From NCBI RefSeq assembly GCF_023898315.1, contig NC_064614.1, positions 71,002,501 to 71,066,500 on the forward strand: 64,000 nt of DNA. The letters are read 5' to 3'. This stretch comes from Schistocerca nitens (taxonomy: Eukaryota > Arthropoda > Insecta > Orthoptera > Acrididae). Below, piece by piece: positions 10,546 to 21,044 of this stretch. The notes under the pieces were generated by a model, which was not told the origin of the DNA, did not search any database, and saw only the letters and a program-made list of their open reading frames with translations. Positions within the stretch are counted from its first letter, which is position 1. Each line of letters starts with the position of its first letter. The position numbers and the translations under genes are program-made.

Positions 10546-10851
10546 GAATTTGATTGATTTACCTATAATTTTGTTGACGTGCTATAAACTCAATATAATA
10601 ACTGAACCTTTCAGTTTGTGGTTGCTTCAGCGTGAAAAATTGATACCATCAAGAAGTGTCGATGCGGTCAGGTCGTTAACTTGTGACCTTTCTGTCTCGC
10701 CGTCGCCGCGCGTTTCCTTCACTTTCGCCATCTTTGCTGGAAGCGCTTACGTAAGGACTTTCTGACACAGCCGCAACTCCATATCGATTAGATGTCTACA
10801 TATTTCATTTGAATTTTTCGATATTTATTCAAAGTCTATGCTTATTACTAC
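10546..10851. other. Unassigned stretch downstream of BED fragment
   Basis: An open frame continues from the finger to 10765 without recognisable motifs. If the GT at 10544 is a splice donor this would be intron. Confidence 0.4.
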
Positions 10852-11051
10852 AAAAATGGTTCAAATGGCTCTGAGCACTATGGGACTTAACTTCTGAGGT
10901 CATCAGTCCCCTAGAACTTAGAACTACTTAAACCTAACTAACCTAAGGACATCACACACATCCATGCCCGAGGCAGGATTCGAACCTGCGACCGTAGCAG
11001 TCGCGCGGTTCCGGACTGCGCGCCTAGAACCGCTAGACCACCGCGGCCGGC
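10852..11051 (-). mobile_element. tRNA-derived SINE, copy b
   Basis: Full-length minus-strand copy: tail 'aaatggttcaaatggctctg' at the left, B-box complement 'ggattcgaacc' at 10977-10987, head ending 'cgcggccggc'. Target duplication tgcttattac at 10839 and 11052. Confidence 0.92.
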
Positions 11052-11279
11052 TGCTTATTACAACAAATAACAGCAGTAAACAACAGAAAATTGTTAGTTC
11101 CGAAAACAGTTATTTTGAGGGTTTTTAACTGTCAGGTTCTGTGCAAAATTGATACACAGGTCATAACAATAATTTCGTGTGCATCAATGATCTGATGCTA
11201 GTCTTTGTACTGGACGCCACTTCACCGACTCCAGTGTCACTAACCTACCCCAGTAATGCAAGCAGGAAAATGGGACCTA

Positions 11280-11860
11280 CAGTTTAACGTGGAATGGGAA
11301 TAGTAAAATAAAAACCCGAAATGTTAAGGGGAAAGACCTACACAGACAGAAAATTGTAACCGATAATGTAAGATAAGAGCAAGTTAAATATTTCAACTAT
11401 CCAGGATGTGACGTTGCAAATGGACATAGAGATACAGAAAAGAAACTACCAAAACTGAGAAATGTAAGTGTGCAGCAATAAATGGGATAGAGATGTGATG
11501 GAAATTTTATGAAATCACGGATGTTTTTGTACGAAAGTGAGTCACGGGTCGCTTATGAGTGACAAGAGAGTAGAATTCAGGCAGCAGAACCGAGATTTCT
11601 CTGGGCAGTAAATCAATGTAGTAGATTAGATACGATGAAAAATGATGTTATTAGGTATGAATTGAAAGCTTAAACTTAGAAAACGATTTCCATGAAAACA
11701 AAAACATGGAATGAACACATTAAAATGAACAATTAATAGAAAGAGTAGCCATTGATTAACATACACAAACAAATGATAAAAACCGAAAGAGAGAACTCAA
11801 TGAAGGTGGAGGAGATGATGGGTTTCAGATCAGACGAATATGAAGCACAGTAGAAGAAGA
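11280..11860 (+). pseudogene. RTE-like LINE C-terminal fragment (second subfamily)
   Basis: Broken frames retain a LINE tail in the right order: Y-F-N-Y-P-G-C-D-V (near 11390), Y-E-S-E-S-R-V (near 11530), S-R-I-Q-A-A-E-P-R-F-L (near 11572), S-R-L-D-T-M-K-N-D-V-I-R-Y-E-L (near 11620), and W-N-E-H-I. This corresponds to the 'F-x-Y-L-G ... Y-G-S-E-S-W ... R-I-x-A-A-E-M-x-F-L' region after the polymerase domain. No intact frame. Confidence 0.6.
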
Positions 11861-12720
11861 AGCTTATTTTTAAATAATGGTATCCGTGTATAACGCAGAT
11901 CTGTATGTTGCTAATTTGTATAAATGCCAGTGGGAAAATGACGTTTAATTTCGGAAAACATTCTCAAAATGAGATTTGTTTTGCCAAAACAGTGGACAGC
12001 GCGTCGCCTCATCCGGGATTACTTGCCGCTGTCACAATCCTATGGCACTCCACGAAAAAGGTTGTGGGATTTATTTTTTCTTCTGACTACAGGTACAAAA
12101 CGCCGTGTTGCGCTGCTCGTCGCTCATCGCTCGCTGTGGCAAATGACCGCCCGGTGGTTTGAGCCACGTCCTCTGCGGCGACTTCCGCCATGCAAAAAGC
12201 GGCCCTTCTCAGCACTCGCACCAATAAGCCTCACTTGCCTCAGCTGTGGCTGCCCGACCAAAGACCAGTGCTCGTCTCCTCCAACTCGACCAACTGCTGG
12301 CTTCTGGCTATCATTGAATTCGCATTGGAAACACTGTTAACCTTCTCTAATAACACGTTGACCATAGAGCACGTGATTATCACATCATTTCAGTAAATAA
12401 ATGGAAAGAAAGGGGAGTTCAAAAGATCTGCCGTGTTTAAGGTGTCAGTCTAAGCAAGGCGTCTCATTTATTGAGATCTCCCATGCCATCTCACCTACCA
12501 GAGACTGAAAGAACTGAGGGAATGTGCGTTTCCTGGAATATCAGTGCAGCGTCTGGAAAAAGGTGTAGGGGGCTCCAGGAATCGTACTCGGCTATAAAGA
12601 TCGGCCCGATAGCCATAATGGTTCACAGAATTGTATTCGTTTAGGCAACGCGCATGCGTAACAACATAGCCCACAACACCGGAAAAGACGACAGCGTCGG
12701 TTAACGGAGAACTGTGCATA
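11861..12720. other. Unassigned intergenic stretch
   Basis: Nothing recognised. 12130-12300 is CpG-rich with overlapping chance frames; 12420-12720 shows no feature. Confidence 0.5.
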
Positions 12721-12733
12721 AATCTAGAATGAA

Positions 12734-13071
12734 TACTTGAAAAAAGAGACAGCATTGGTCGTATATTTTTACTATTGCAGAATCGATTTTCTGTCACTGA
12801 GTGACCATCTTCAGTGCTATATTGTATAACTTAAATTGGGATGCACTGTTGACACTATGCATTACGGCGATCACATAGAGTCTATGTGATCGCCGTAATG
12901 CATAGTGTCAACAGTGCATCCCAATTTAAGTTATACAATATAGCACTGAAGATGGTCACTCAGTGACAGAAAATCGATTCTGCAATAGTAAAAATATACG
13001 ACCAATGCTGTCTCTTTTTTCAAGTATACCTGTTATCTGGTCGTTGTGCACAAGACATGGAGTCGCCAATC
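12734..13071. mobile_element. Retroposed perfect palindrome (147-bp arms, 1-nt centre)
   Basis: Positions 12733-12879 and 12881-13027 are exact reverse complements; I compared them base by base and found no mismatch. One base (12880) separates them. The whole insert, palindrome plus a 44-bp unpaired tail, is bounded by a perfect 13-bp direct repeat, aatctagaatgaa (12721-12733 and 13072-13084). That length suits LINE-type target-primed insertion rather than cut-and-paste. Each arm holds a hammerhead-ribozyme-like core: on the right arm 'cactgaagatggtcactcag' starting near 12941, then 'gaaaatcgattc'. No coding sequence. An assembly or sequencing hairpin artefact is the main alternative, though the duplication argues against it. 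Confidence 0.85.
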
Positions 13072-13084
13072 AATCTAGAATGAA

Positions 13085-13744
13085 CATGTCAACTTAACAA
13101 CCGAGAGCAACACGTTACTGCTAATAACTAGACACCAGTGCCTACGACCTCATACTGTTTCCTGCATCCGCTAAGATCAGTAGCATCTTGGTCGCCAAAA
13201 ACATTTTGCGTCAGTACTTCTCGTGGCTGGACAGAGGCTGGATGAGAATGCTGTGGCATTTAAGTCACAAACACACACACACACACCCACACACACACAC
13301 ACGCACCTGACTGTACAGACGTCGACTGGACTGCAGTCCGTGACGTCATAAATCGTCACAGCGGATGCCTGTCGATGCGCTGGGATTAGAGGAACAATTT
13401 TTCCCCCCTCGTACGGAGAGAAGCTGTATGGAATGTGAAGTGAAACTTAATTGACAAGTGAGTTTTTTCAAAGTTTTCAACTGACAGTTTTGGTTTTCTT
13501 GGAGAAAACTCCACATACAGTTTTTCACGGCCTGGGAGACTGTAGTGTCTAGGAACCCTGCATACTCGGACCGCTAGACAACCGATCACACCAATCGTAT
13601 TAATGAGTTTTATTACAAAAAGAATATTTACAATACTTAACTTTTGCAATTACACAGATGTGTCGCAAGCAAAGGGCGACATACGTAATTAATCAATCTT
13701 CTTCAATAGAAAGAAATATCCCTTCTCATTTAGCTATAATATAG
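13085..13744. other. Unassigned intergenic stretch with a CA microsatellite
   Basis: Apart from the CA repeat near 13265-13307, no gene or repeat recognised. Confidence 0.5.
13265..13307. repeat. (CA)n microsatellite
   Basis: About 20 CA units with two interruptions (ccca and cgca). Confidence 0.95.
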
Positions 13745-14203
13745 CAGGTCACCTCCCCCATTAACCATGGACCTTGCCGTTGGTGGGGAGTCTTGCGTGC
13801 CTCAGCGATACAGATGGCCGTACCGTAGGTGCAACCACAACGGAGGGGTATCTGTTGAGAGGCCAGACAAACGTGTGGTTCCTGAAGAGGGGCAGCAGCC
13901 TTTTCAGTACTTGCAGGGGCAACAGTCTGGATGATTGACTGATCTGGCCTTGTAACACTAACCAATACGGCCTTGCTGTGCTGGTACTGCGAACGGCTGA
14001 AAGCAAGGGGAAACTACGGCCGTAATTTTTTCCCGAGGGCATGCAGCTTTACTGTATGGTTAAATGATGATGGCGTCCTCTTGGGTAAAATATTCCGGAG
14101 GTAAAATAGTCCCCCATTCGGATCTCCGGGCGGGGACTACTCAAGAGGATGTCGTTATCAGGACAAAGAATATTGGCGTTCTACGGATCGGAGCGTGAAA
14201 GCA
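13745..14203 (+). mobile_element. RTE-like LINE 5' leader
   Basis: Starts near 'aggtcacctcccccattaac' and runs to 'ggatcggagcgtg' (about 14199). I recognise it as the untranslated 5' leader and first codons of the RTE-like family whose reverse transcriptase is at 58780-60166. At about 14200 it jumps directly to the middle of the reverse transcriptase, so the endonuclease and half of the polymerase are deleted. Confidence 0.65.
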
Positions 14204-14615
14204 GATGGCAGTTATAAGAGTCGGGGGGCATGAAAGGGAAGCAGTGGTTGGGAAGGGAGTGGGACAGGGCTGTAGCCTATCCCCGATGTTATTCAATATG
14301 TATATTGAGCAAGCAGTGAAGGAAACAAAAGAATAATTCGGAGTAGGTATTAAAATCCATGGAGAAGAAATAAAAACTTTGAGGTTCGCCGATGACATTG
14401 TAATTGTATCAGAGACAGCAAAGGATTGGAAGAGCAGTTGAACGGAATGGATAGTGTCTTGAGAGGAGGATATAAGATTAACATCAACAAAAGCAAAACG
14501 AGGATAATGGAATGTAGTCGAATTAAGTCGGGTGATGCTGAGGGAATTACATTAGGAAATGAGACACATAAAGTAGTAAAGGAGTTTTGCTATTTGGGGA
14601 GCAAAATAACTGATG
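14204..14615 (+). pseudogene. RTE-like LINE reverse transcriptase, second half (part 1)
   Basis: Encodes Q-M-A-V-I-R-V, then Q-G-C-S-L-S-P-M-L-F-N-M-Y-I-E-Q-A (14268-14318), L-R-F-A-D-D-I-V-I-V (catalytic F-A-D-D box, near 14380-14408), and then the thumb region to C-Y-L-G-S-K-I-T-D. A frameshift after E-T-A-K-D near 14425 breaks it. Sequence matches the 58780-60166 copy closely. It is cut at 14616 by a tRNA-bearing inverted-repeat element and resumes at 15162. Confidence 0.85.
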
Positions 14616-15148
14616 AAACTTCCTGGCAGATTAAAACTGTGTACCCGACCGAGACTCGAAATCGGGACCTTTGCCTTTCGCGGGCAGGTGCTCTACCATC
14701 TGAGATACCGAAGCACGACTCACGGCCTCTACTCACAGCTTTACTTCTGCCAGTATCTCGTCTCCTACCTTCCAAACTTTACAGAAGCTCTTCTGCGAAA
14801 CTTACAGAAGTAGCACTCCTGAAAGAAAGGATATAGCGGAGACATGGAAACATCCCCCAGGCTGTGGCTAAGCTATGTCTCCGCTATATCCTTTCTTTCA
14901 GGAGTGCTAGTTCTGCAAGGTTCGCAGGAGAGCTTCTGTAAAGTTTGGAAGGTAGGAGACGAGATACTGGCAGAAGTAAAGCTGTGAGTACAGGGCGTGA
15001 GTCGTGCTTCGGTAGCTCAGATGGTAGAGCACTTGACTCGCGAAAGGCAAAGGTCCCGAGTTCGAGTCTCGGTCGGGCACACAGTTTTAATCTGCCAGGA
15101 AGTTTCATATCAGCGCACACTCCGCTGCAGAGTGAACATCTCATTCTG
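14616..15148. mobile_element. Inverted-repeat retroposon with two opposed tRNA-like units
   Basis: Two long arms, about 14616-14845 and 14870-15105, are near-perfect reverse complements. The outer ends read 'aaacttcctggcagattaaa' and 'tttaatctgccaggaagttt'; the centre reads 'ctcctgaaagaaaggatata' and its complement. Each arm has a tRNA-like unit (right arm 15007-15081: A-box 'tagctcagatgg', B-box 'gagttcgagtctc'; the left arm carries the inverse at about 14642-14713). The right arm ends in an unpaired extension to 15148. A perfect 13-bp duplication, aaaataactgatg, flanks it at 14603-14615 and 15149-15161, within the LINE reverse-transcriptase gene. This points to retroposition of an RNA polymerase III-type transcript. 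Confidence 0.88.
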
Positions 15149-15161
15149 AAAATAACTGATG

Positions 15162-15401
15162 ATGGTTGAAGTACAGAGGATATAAAATGGCAATGGCAAG
15201 GAAAGCGTTTCTAAAGAAGAGAAATTTGTTAACATCGAGTATTGATTTAAGTGTGAGGAAGTCATTTCTGAAAGTATTTGTATGGAGTGTAGCCATGTAT
15301 GGAAGTGAAACATGGACGATAACCAGTTTGGACAAGAAGAGAATAGAAGCTTTTGAAAATTGGTGCTACAGAAGAATGCTGAAGAGTAGATGGGTAGATC
15401 A
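15162..15401 (+). pseudogene. RTE-like LINE reverse transcriptase (part 2)
   Basis: Continues the LINE after the inverted-repeat insert: A-M-A-R-K-A-F-L-K-K-R-N-L-L, V-F-V-W-S-V-A-M-Y-G-S-E-T-W-T-I and R-I-E-A-F-E-N-W-C-Y-R-R-M. It stops at 15401, where the gypsy element entered at 'gatca', and resumes at 21050. Confidence 0.85.
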
Positions 15402-15881
15402 TGATGTGTCGGCAGCTGGGCCAACACCTTGAAAATAGAGGTGGCTTAAAAAGCACGCGAGACTAACGCAGACGGGCGTGAAGTACTGGAACAGGATATG
15501 TAATTAATGCTATGAAGAAAAGTATGTAGCTGGTATAATACTTAACTTTATTTTCTTCTTGTACATCTCTATGGTGAACACAAGTGAGACTCTAATTACA
15601 ATCACTGTAAGGCTAATGGCGCCTTGCTAGTTCGTAGCCATTAACTTAGCTGAAGGCTATTCTGTCTCTCAGCTAATGAGAGAGAAAGGCTTCGTACGTC
15701 TAGTCGCTAGCTCTGTCGTCCGTACAACTGGGCTGAGTTCGAGTCAGTCTCTCGAGACCTGCCTTGTGGTGGCGCTAGGTTTGCGATCACAGTGGCGACA
15801 CGCGGGTCCGACATGTACTACAGGACAGCGGCCGATTTAAGCTACCACCTAGGACGTGTGGTGTCTGGCTGTGACACCACA
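15402..15881 (-). repeat. 3' LTR of the gypsy element
   Basis: 480 bp, identical in length to the partner at 20565-21044 and differing at about six sites. Begins TG and ends CA. Confidence 0.95.
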
Positions 15882-15896
15882 TTCCTCCCCCGCAAA
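15882..15896 (-). other. Polypurine tract of the gypsy element
   Basis: On the minus strand 'gcgggggaggaa' abuts the 3' LTR. This is the purine run expected to prime plus-strand DNA synthesis. Confidence 0.8.
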
Positions 15897-16304
15897 TCGG
15901 CGAACGGTCGTGAGATAAGGCTTCCACCCGCCGTGGGGAGGACCCCATGTTGACGCATGCGATGAGGTGGGGAGCCTAACAACAGGCGAGGCTGTGCCAC
16001 CCGCACCAGGCCATTCGGTCCGAGGGGAGCTAGGAAACGCCTGAAAACCTAGTCCAGGGTGCACGTCAACATGCGGTGTATGCGCCCGTAAAGAGACAGG
16101 AGGGGCCGAAGGGTCGACCTCCATGTGGTCGGAGAATCCGACGCGCGATGACGACATCTGGTCCGGAGCGGGCAAGAGTTCCATGGCGGAGGACAGCTGG
16201 TCACGGGAAGCGATCGGCGGCGCGGGACCCAGGGAGGCGCGTGGCGGCTGCAGCGAAGCGTCCACTGCGGGCGGCGCCGGAGGCGGCTGCGGCGGCTGCG
16301 GCGG

Positions 16305-18374
16305 CTACGGCGGCGGCGCGACGCCATGAGGCAAAAGGGAAGGCAGCGTCGGTAACACCTGGGGATGAGGCGAGCCAGTAGATGGGTCCCCAGGGCACTG
16401 ACCTGACGGCTCCGTCGCTGAAAGCAGACGGGGAGCGGCAGAACCAGGGCGACGACAGAGGCGCAGCTGATTGAGATGCCGACGCACCTCACCAGAGGCC
16501 CCCAAAACCAAATACATCGCGCGGCCGAGGCAGCGAAGAATGCGCCCTGCGAGCCAACGCCGTGAACCGCGATAGGCGCGATAGAAGACAACGTCGCCAG
16601 GAGCAAAAGCAGGAGGCTGCCGCTGCACAGGAACCTGATGCGGCGGATGCAGCAAAGACATCAAGGTTCGATGAGAACGACCATGGAGCAACTCAGCCGG
16701 CGAGCGACCATCGCAGGGCTGAGAGCGATACGAGGACAAAAAGAGCAATAATGCGTCCTCCCGAGAATGCGACTCTTTCAATTTCAACATCTGTGACTTG
16801 AAAGTCCGGACCAATCGTTCCGCGGCACCGTTTGACTGAGGCGAAAACGGCGCGGACGTCAGATGTTGAATACCATTGGCCTTGCAGAAGGACTGAAATT
16901 CTGCGGACATGAATTGTGGGCCATTGTCGGAAACAATAGTCTGCGGAAGACCTTCAATGCAAAAGATAGCAGACAAGGCTTGGATTGTGGCAGAAGACGT
17001 CGTGGAAGACATCCGGACATCAAAAGGAAAATTACTGAAAGCATCGACCACAACCAACCAACGAGCATTCCAGAATGGACCAGCAAAATCGATGTGCAAG
17101 CGTTGCCAAGGGGAAGTGGCTTTCGGCCATGCAAAGAATTTCCGCAGCGGTGCGGATTGTTGTTCGGCACACGCCACGCAAGAGGAGCACATATTCGTAA
17201 TCGCAGCATCGATTCCGAACCAAGTACAGTGCTGACGAGCAAGTTGTTTCGTACGCACTATACCCCAATGTCCGTGGTGAAGAAGCCGTAAGGCAGAGGA
17301 CTGTAACGAACGTGGGACCACAACTCGGGACTGATCATTCACAGAACGCAACAACAAAACACCACGTCGTACAAAAAGTCTCTCCTTGTGAGCAAAAAAT
17401 CGGCGAACCAGCGCATCCTCGATCCGTGACTTGGACAAGGGCCATTGCGTAGCAACAAAACGCAAAACAGTAGCAAGGACAGGGTCAGCAGCTGTGGCTG
17501 TAGCGACACGACGAAAATCAATCGGAAACGATTCGACCACATCATCGGTTTCCGCATCAATGAACATGCAAGCAAGTTCGGAAGAATCGAATGCTTTATC
17601 CTCGGCAACAGGCAAACGGGACAACGCATCAGCGTTTCCGTGCTTAGCAGTGGACCGATACAAGATATCGTAGCGGTACTGCGAGAGGAAAAGAGACCAG
17701 CGAATGAATTTCTGCACCGTACACGGAGGTACCGGCTTGTTCGGATGAAAAAGCGATGTCAAAGGTTTGTGGTCCATGATGATGGTAAAGTGACGACCAT
17801 ACAAGAAATCGTGAAACTTAGTAACACCAAACACGAGAGCTAAAGCCTCTTTCTCTATCTGTGAATAATTTCTTTGCGCAGATGAGAGCAATTTTGACGC
17901 AAAGGCAATAGGGCGATCATGCGATCCATCTGTGTGCGCAAGCACAGCACCGATCCCGAAATCCGATGCATCAACCATCAACAAAAGGGGTTTCTGGGGA
18001 TCGAACGGCGTAAGGCAAGTATTTGAAAGTAACGCCGATTTCAACTGGCGAAAGGCGCGTTCGCATTCCGTCGTCCAGACAAACGGAACACCTTTACGGC
18101 GTAAGCGATGAAGCGGAGCTGAAATGGAAGAAGCATTGCGCAGAAATTTATGATAATAATTTATTTTACCCAGCACACTCTGTAGTTGTTTCAAGGTCTG
18201 CGGTGACGGCAAATCCTGTATGGCACGGAGATGCTCTGGACTCGGATGGATGCCCTGGGCCTTTATTACATGGCCCAGGTAGGGTAAATCCCGAGCAAAG
18301 AACACACATTTGTCCTTCCTCAAGCGAAGACCATTTTGGCGCAAGACCTGAAATAATGTTCGGAGATTTTGCAA
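16305..18374 (-). pseudogene. gypsy pol, part 2: RT C-terminus, RNase H, integrase
   Basis: About 690 codons in the same frame as the upstream protease-RT segment, separated from it by a single TAA at 18384-18386. Counting from 18374: end of the RT thumb (1-120); RNase H with V-D-A-S-D (Asp135), E-K-E-A (about 174-176), M-D-H-K (Asp201) and N-A-D-A (Asp249); integrase zinc-binding part (H367/H369, C396, C399); integrase core with H-I-D-F (Asp429), V-S-D-N (Asp483) and A-A-E-R (Glu519), the D,D-35-E triad; then a C-terminal DNA-binding part (F-A-P-G-D-V-V). The domain order RT-RH-IN is that of Ty3/gypsy. The catalytic residues all look present, so the stop is the only obvious lesion in pol. 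Confidence 0.9.
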
Positions 18375-18383
18375 ATGTTCGGC

Positions 18384-19478
18384 TTATGTCTTTCCGGAGA
18401 TCACAATATCGTCCAGATAGTTCGCAGCAGTAGGGACCGACGCACAAATAGTTTGTAAATATTGCTGAAACAACGCAGGTGCGGACGCACACCCGAAAGG
18501 CAGTCTTTTGAAGCGATACAAACCAAGATGCGTGTTTACCACCAAGACGCGCTGGGATTCTTCGTCCACCGGTATTTGCAAGTACGCATCTGCTAGGTCC
18601 AACTTTGAAAAATATGTTCCCGGGCACAGTTTGTCAAAAAGATCTTCCAGGCGGGGGAAAGGAAAAGTAGCAGTCACTAGTTGTGGATTCACAGTTGCTT
18701 TGAAGTCCACACAAAGTCTCAATTTTCCGGTAGGTTTTGGCAAAATTACTAAGGGTGAGGCCCAGAGAGAAGCCTGCACACGTTCAATTACACCTTGAGA
18801 TTCTAAATCGTGTAATGTTCTGGCGACCTCATCACGCAATGCGTGGGGAACATTGCGCGCTCTAAAAAACTTCGGTTGCGCGTTCACTTTCAGGTCCAAA
18901 TGTGCTGCATAATTCTTAGCGCAACCAAGGCCCGGTGCAAAAATGTCTGCAAATTCCTCACATAGACTAGAAACACTGGCGGAAGGCACAGTCTGTATCA
19001 CTGAGAGGACCTGATTTACTATAGACAAATTAAACAACTGAAATAAATCTAAACCAAACAAGTTCACTGCAGTAGAAGAACGAAGAAAGTAAAATGACAC
19101 AAGTTTTGTTTGTCCCTTGTATGTTGCAAGAAGGCTGCACTGTCCTAATACTGGCATTTTCTGGCCTGAGTAACTATTGAGATGAACATTTGTGGCACGC
19201 AACGGAGGTTTGCCCAGTTGGTTGTACGTGTCGTGATTGAGCAATGAAACTGCAGCTCCGGTATCGAGCTGGAATGGTATCACTTTGCCTGCAAAGTCTA
19301 AGTCTACAAAAAGTTTATTGTCCTGCTGACAACAAAAGCGACTGTGTTGTGCAACGGGAACAGACACTGGGACAGAATCATGGGCGACGTGACGGGACTT
19401 CCGTCGACGGCGACGCACACTTTTAGTGGAATGAACATTGTCACCGGAAGGGGTGGAATGAACGACATGAATATCCAT
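18384..19478 (-). pseudogene. gypsy pol, part 1: aspartic protease and RT
   Basis: 364 codons from an ATG at 19478. A basic stretch lies near residues 20-30. The aspartic protease has its D-T-G-A active site at 72-75. The reverse transcriptase then follows from about residue 195, with S-P-L-V-I-L-P-K, F-S-K-L-D-L-A-D-A-Y (catalytic Asp in the A motif) and Y-L-D-D at 354-357 (C motif). It ends seven residues later at TAA (18384-18386), after which the same frame continues into RNase H and integrase. Readthrough is possible in principle, but no readthrough signal is evident and a point mutation is the simpler reading. The frame is open a little upstream of 19478; linkage to gag is probably by frameshift. 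Confidence 0.88.
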
Positions 19479-19559
19479 GGGCGAAGGTTCACGAGCCTGA
19501 GTTACCCTGGTTCGATTCCGGCGCGAAGCAAAGGGCCTGGAATTGGTGGGAGTGTCTGA

Positions 19560-20506
19560 TCAGAGCTTTTTCTGGCAAACACTTTGGACATGTCCTTTCT
19601 TATGACAGTAAAAGCAAATAGCTTGGCGTGACGGGCAATGTTCACGCGAATGTCTAGTTGCACACCGCGGGCATGATTTCACTGCATTAGCTTGCTTACG
19701 CGGTGCACGTGTTTGCGAGCTAGGCTGCCGCTGCGCTGACGGGCGCGAGGGCCGCCTAGCGTCCCGTGCAGCGGGCCCGGCGGGCCAGTTAATGTGACAC
19801 ACTGCCGGCGAAGTTGCAAATGAGTCCTGAGCAAAGTCAAGTGTGTCTTGCCTGTCCAATATGTCTAGCACTTGTTGAAGGGAGGGATTAACTAGTTTCA
19901 AAATCTGTTCCCGTATGCGAACATCAGAAACGTTCTGTGCAATTGCATCACGCACCATAGTATCTGAATAAGGAAGTCCACATTCGCATTCAAACGCACA
20001 CTCCCTAGTACGTCCTTGCAATGTCGCAACCCATTCCCTATTAGTCTGACCGGCCGTACGTTTTGTACGAAAGAACGTATACCGTTTTGCAACGACATTT
20101 ACTGTTTCCTTGAAATAGGCATCTAAAGCAGACAAAAGTTCTTCGTAGGACAGAGTTGCTACGTCGCGCCGGGGAAACAACTTCACTATCACTCGGTAGG
20201 TGGACACACGGACACAAGAAAGCAAAAACGGCTGCCGCTCATTACCTTGAATTTGTAGGCTGCTAGGTGGAAGTCGAACTGACGGGACCACTCGTGCCAT
20301 GACTCGTGGGTGGCATCAAAGGGTCTGAATTGAGGTGCAACAGCATGTTGTGGCGGCGGTAGCGATGAAGCGGCGGCGGCCGCATCGGTGTGCAGCGCAC
20401 GTTGACCCTGGACGAGCTGTCCAAGAGCATCCAATAACGCCTGCGTCTGCTGATTCTGCAAGCGATAAAATTCGGACAGTACATCTGGAGATTGTGGCGA
20501 AGCCAT
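19560..20506 (-). pseudogene. gypsy gag (capsid-nucleocapsid), frameshifted
   Basis: Two overlapping minus-strand frames. The first starts at 20506 (M-A-S-P-Q-S-P-D) with an alanine-rich linker and a W-H-E-W-S-R-Q-F-D-F segment, a typical opening of retrotransposon capsid. The second continues the capsid (Y-F-K-E-T-V-N-V, R-I-R-E-Q-I-L) from about 20255 and ends with nucleocapsid knuckles: a variant C-P-R-C...H-C, and a canonical C-F-Y-C-H-K-K-G-H-x4-C near 19615-19580. A single-base frameshift near 20255 separates them. Gag would package the element's RNA in a cytoplasmic particle. A programmed shift cannot be excluded, but one inside the capsid would be unusual. Confidence 0.85.
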
Positions 20507-20552
20507 GACACAAAGAAATTAGGGCAAAGGAAAACACAAGAGCCTTTGTAGA

Positions 20553-20562
20553 CTCGTCGCCA
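20553..20562 (-). other. Primer-binding site of the gypsy element
   Basis: On the minus strand 'tggcgacgag' starts two bases after the 5' LTR. It begins with TGG, complementary to a tRNA 3' CCA end. Which tRNA primes it is not clear. Confidence 0.65.
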
Positions 20563-20564
20563 TG

Positions 20565-21044
20565 TGATGTGTCGGCAGCTGGGCCAACACCTTGTAAATA
20601 GAGGTGGCTTAAAAAGCACGCGAGACTAACGCAGACGGGCGTGAAGTACTGGAACAGGATACGTAATTAATGCTATGAGGAAAAGTATGTAGCTGGTATA
20701 ATACTTAACTTTATTTTCTTCTTGTACATCTCTATGGTGAACACAAGTGAGACTCTAATTACAATCACTGTAAGGCTAATGGCGCCTTGCTAGTTCGTAG
20801 CCATTAACTTAGCTGAAGGCTATTCTGTCTCTCGGCTAATGAGAGAGAAAGGCTTCGTACATCTAGTCGCTAGCTCTGTCGTCCGTACAACTGGGCTGAG
20901 TTCGAGTCAGTCTCTCGAGACCTGCCTTGTGGTGGCGCTAGGTTTGCGATCACAGTGGCGACACGCGGGTCCGACATGTACTACAGGACCGCGGCCGATT
21001 TAAGCTACCACCTAGGACGTGTGGTGTCTGGCTGTGACACCACA
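20565..21044 (-). repeat. 5' LTR of the gypsy element
   Basis: 480 bp partner of 15402-15881; should carry the promoter for minus-strand transcription. Bounded on the outside by the gatca duplication. Confidence 0.95.

Larger units (their letters stand above)
15402..21044 (-). mobile_element. Ty3/gypsy LTR retrotransposon, nearly intact, 5.64 kb
   Basis: Two 480-bp LTRs (15402-15881, 20565-21044), both tgatgtgtcgg...ccaca, flanked by the 5-bp duplication gatca (15397-15401, 21045-21049). I count six substitutions between the LTRs, so insertion is fairly recent. Minus-strand order is 5' LTR, primer-binding site, gag, protease-RT-RNase H-integrase, polypurine tract, 3' LTR. There is no envelope-like frame. 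It interrupts an RTE-like LINE whose two halves rejoin cleanly once the element and one duplication are removed. Defects seen: one frameshift in gag and one stop in pol. Confidence 0.95.

Noticed and set aside
15007..15081. tRNA gene with good D-arm and T-arm
   Set aside because: The acceptor stem does not pair and an inverse copy lies in the opposite arm of the same inverted repeat, so it is the promoter head of a retroposon, not a tRNA gene.
16049..16606. 185-codon minus-strand frame at the end of gypsy pol, possible envelope
   Set aside because: Arg/Ser-rich shadow overlapping the integrase end; no signal peptide or membrane segment. The element has no space for an envelope gene.
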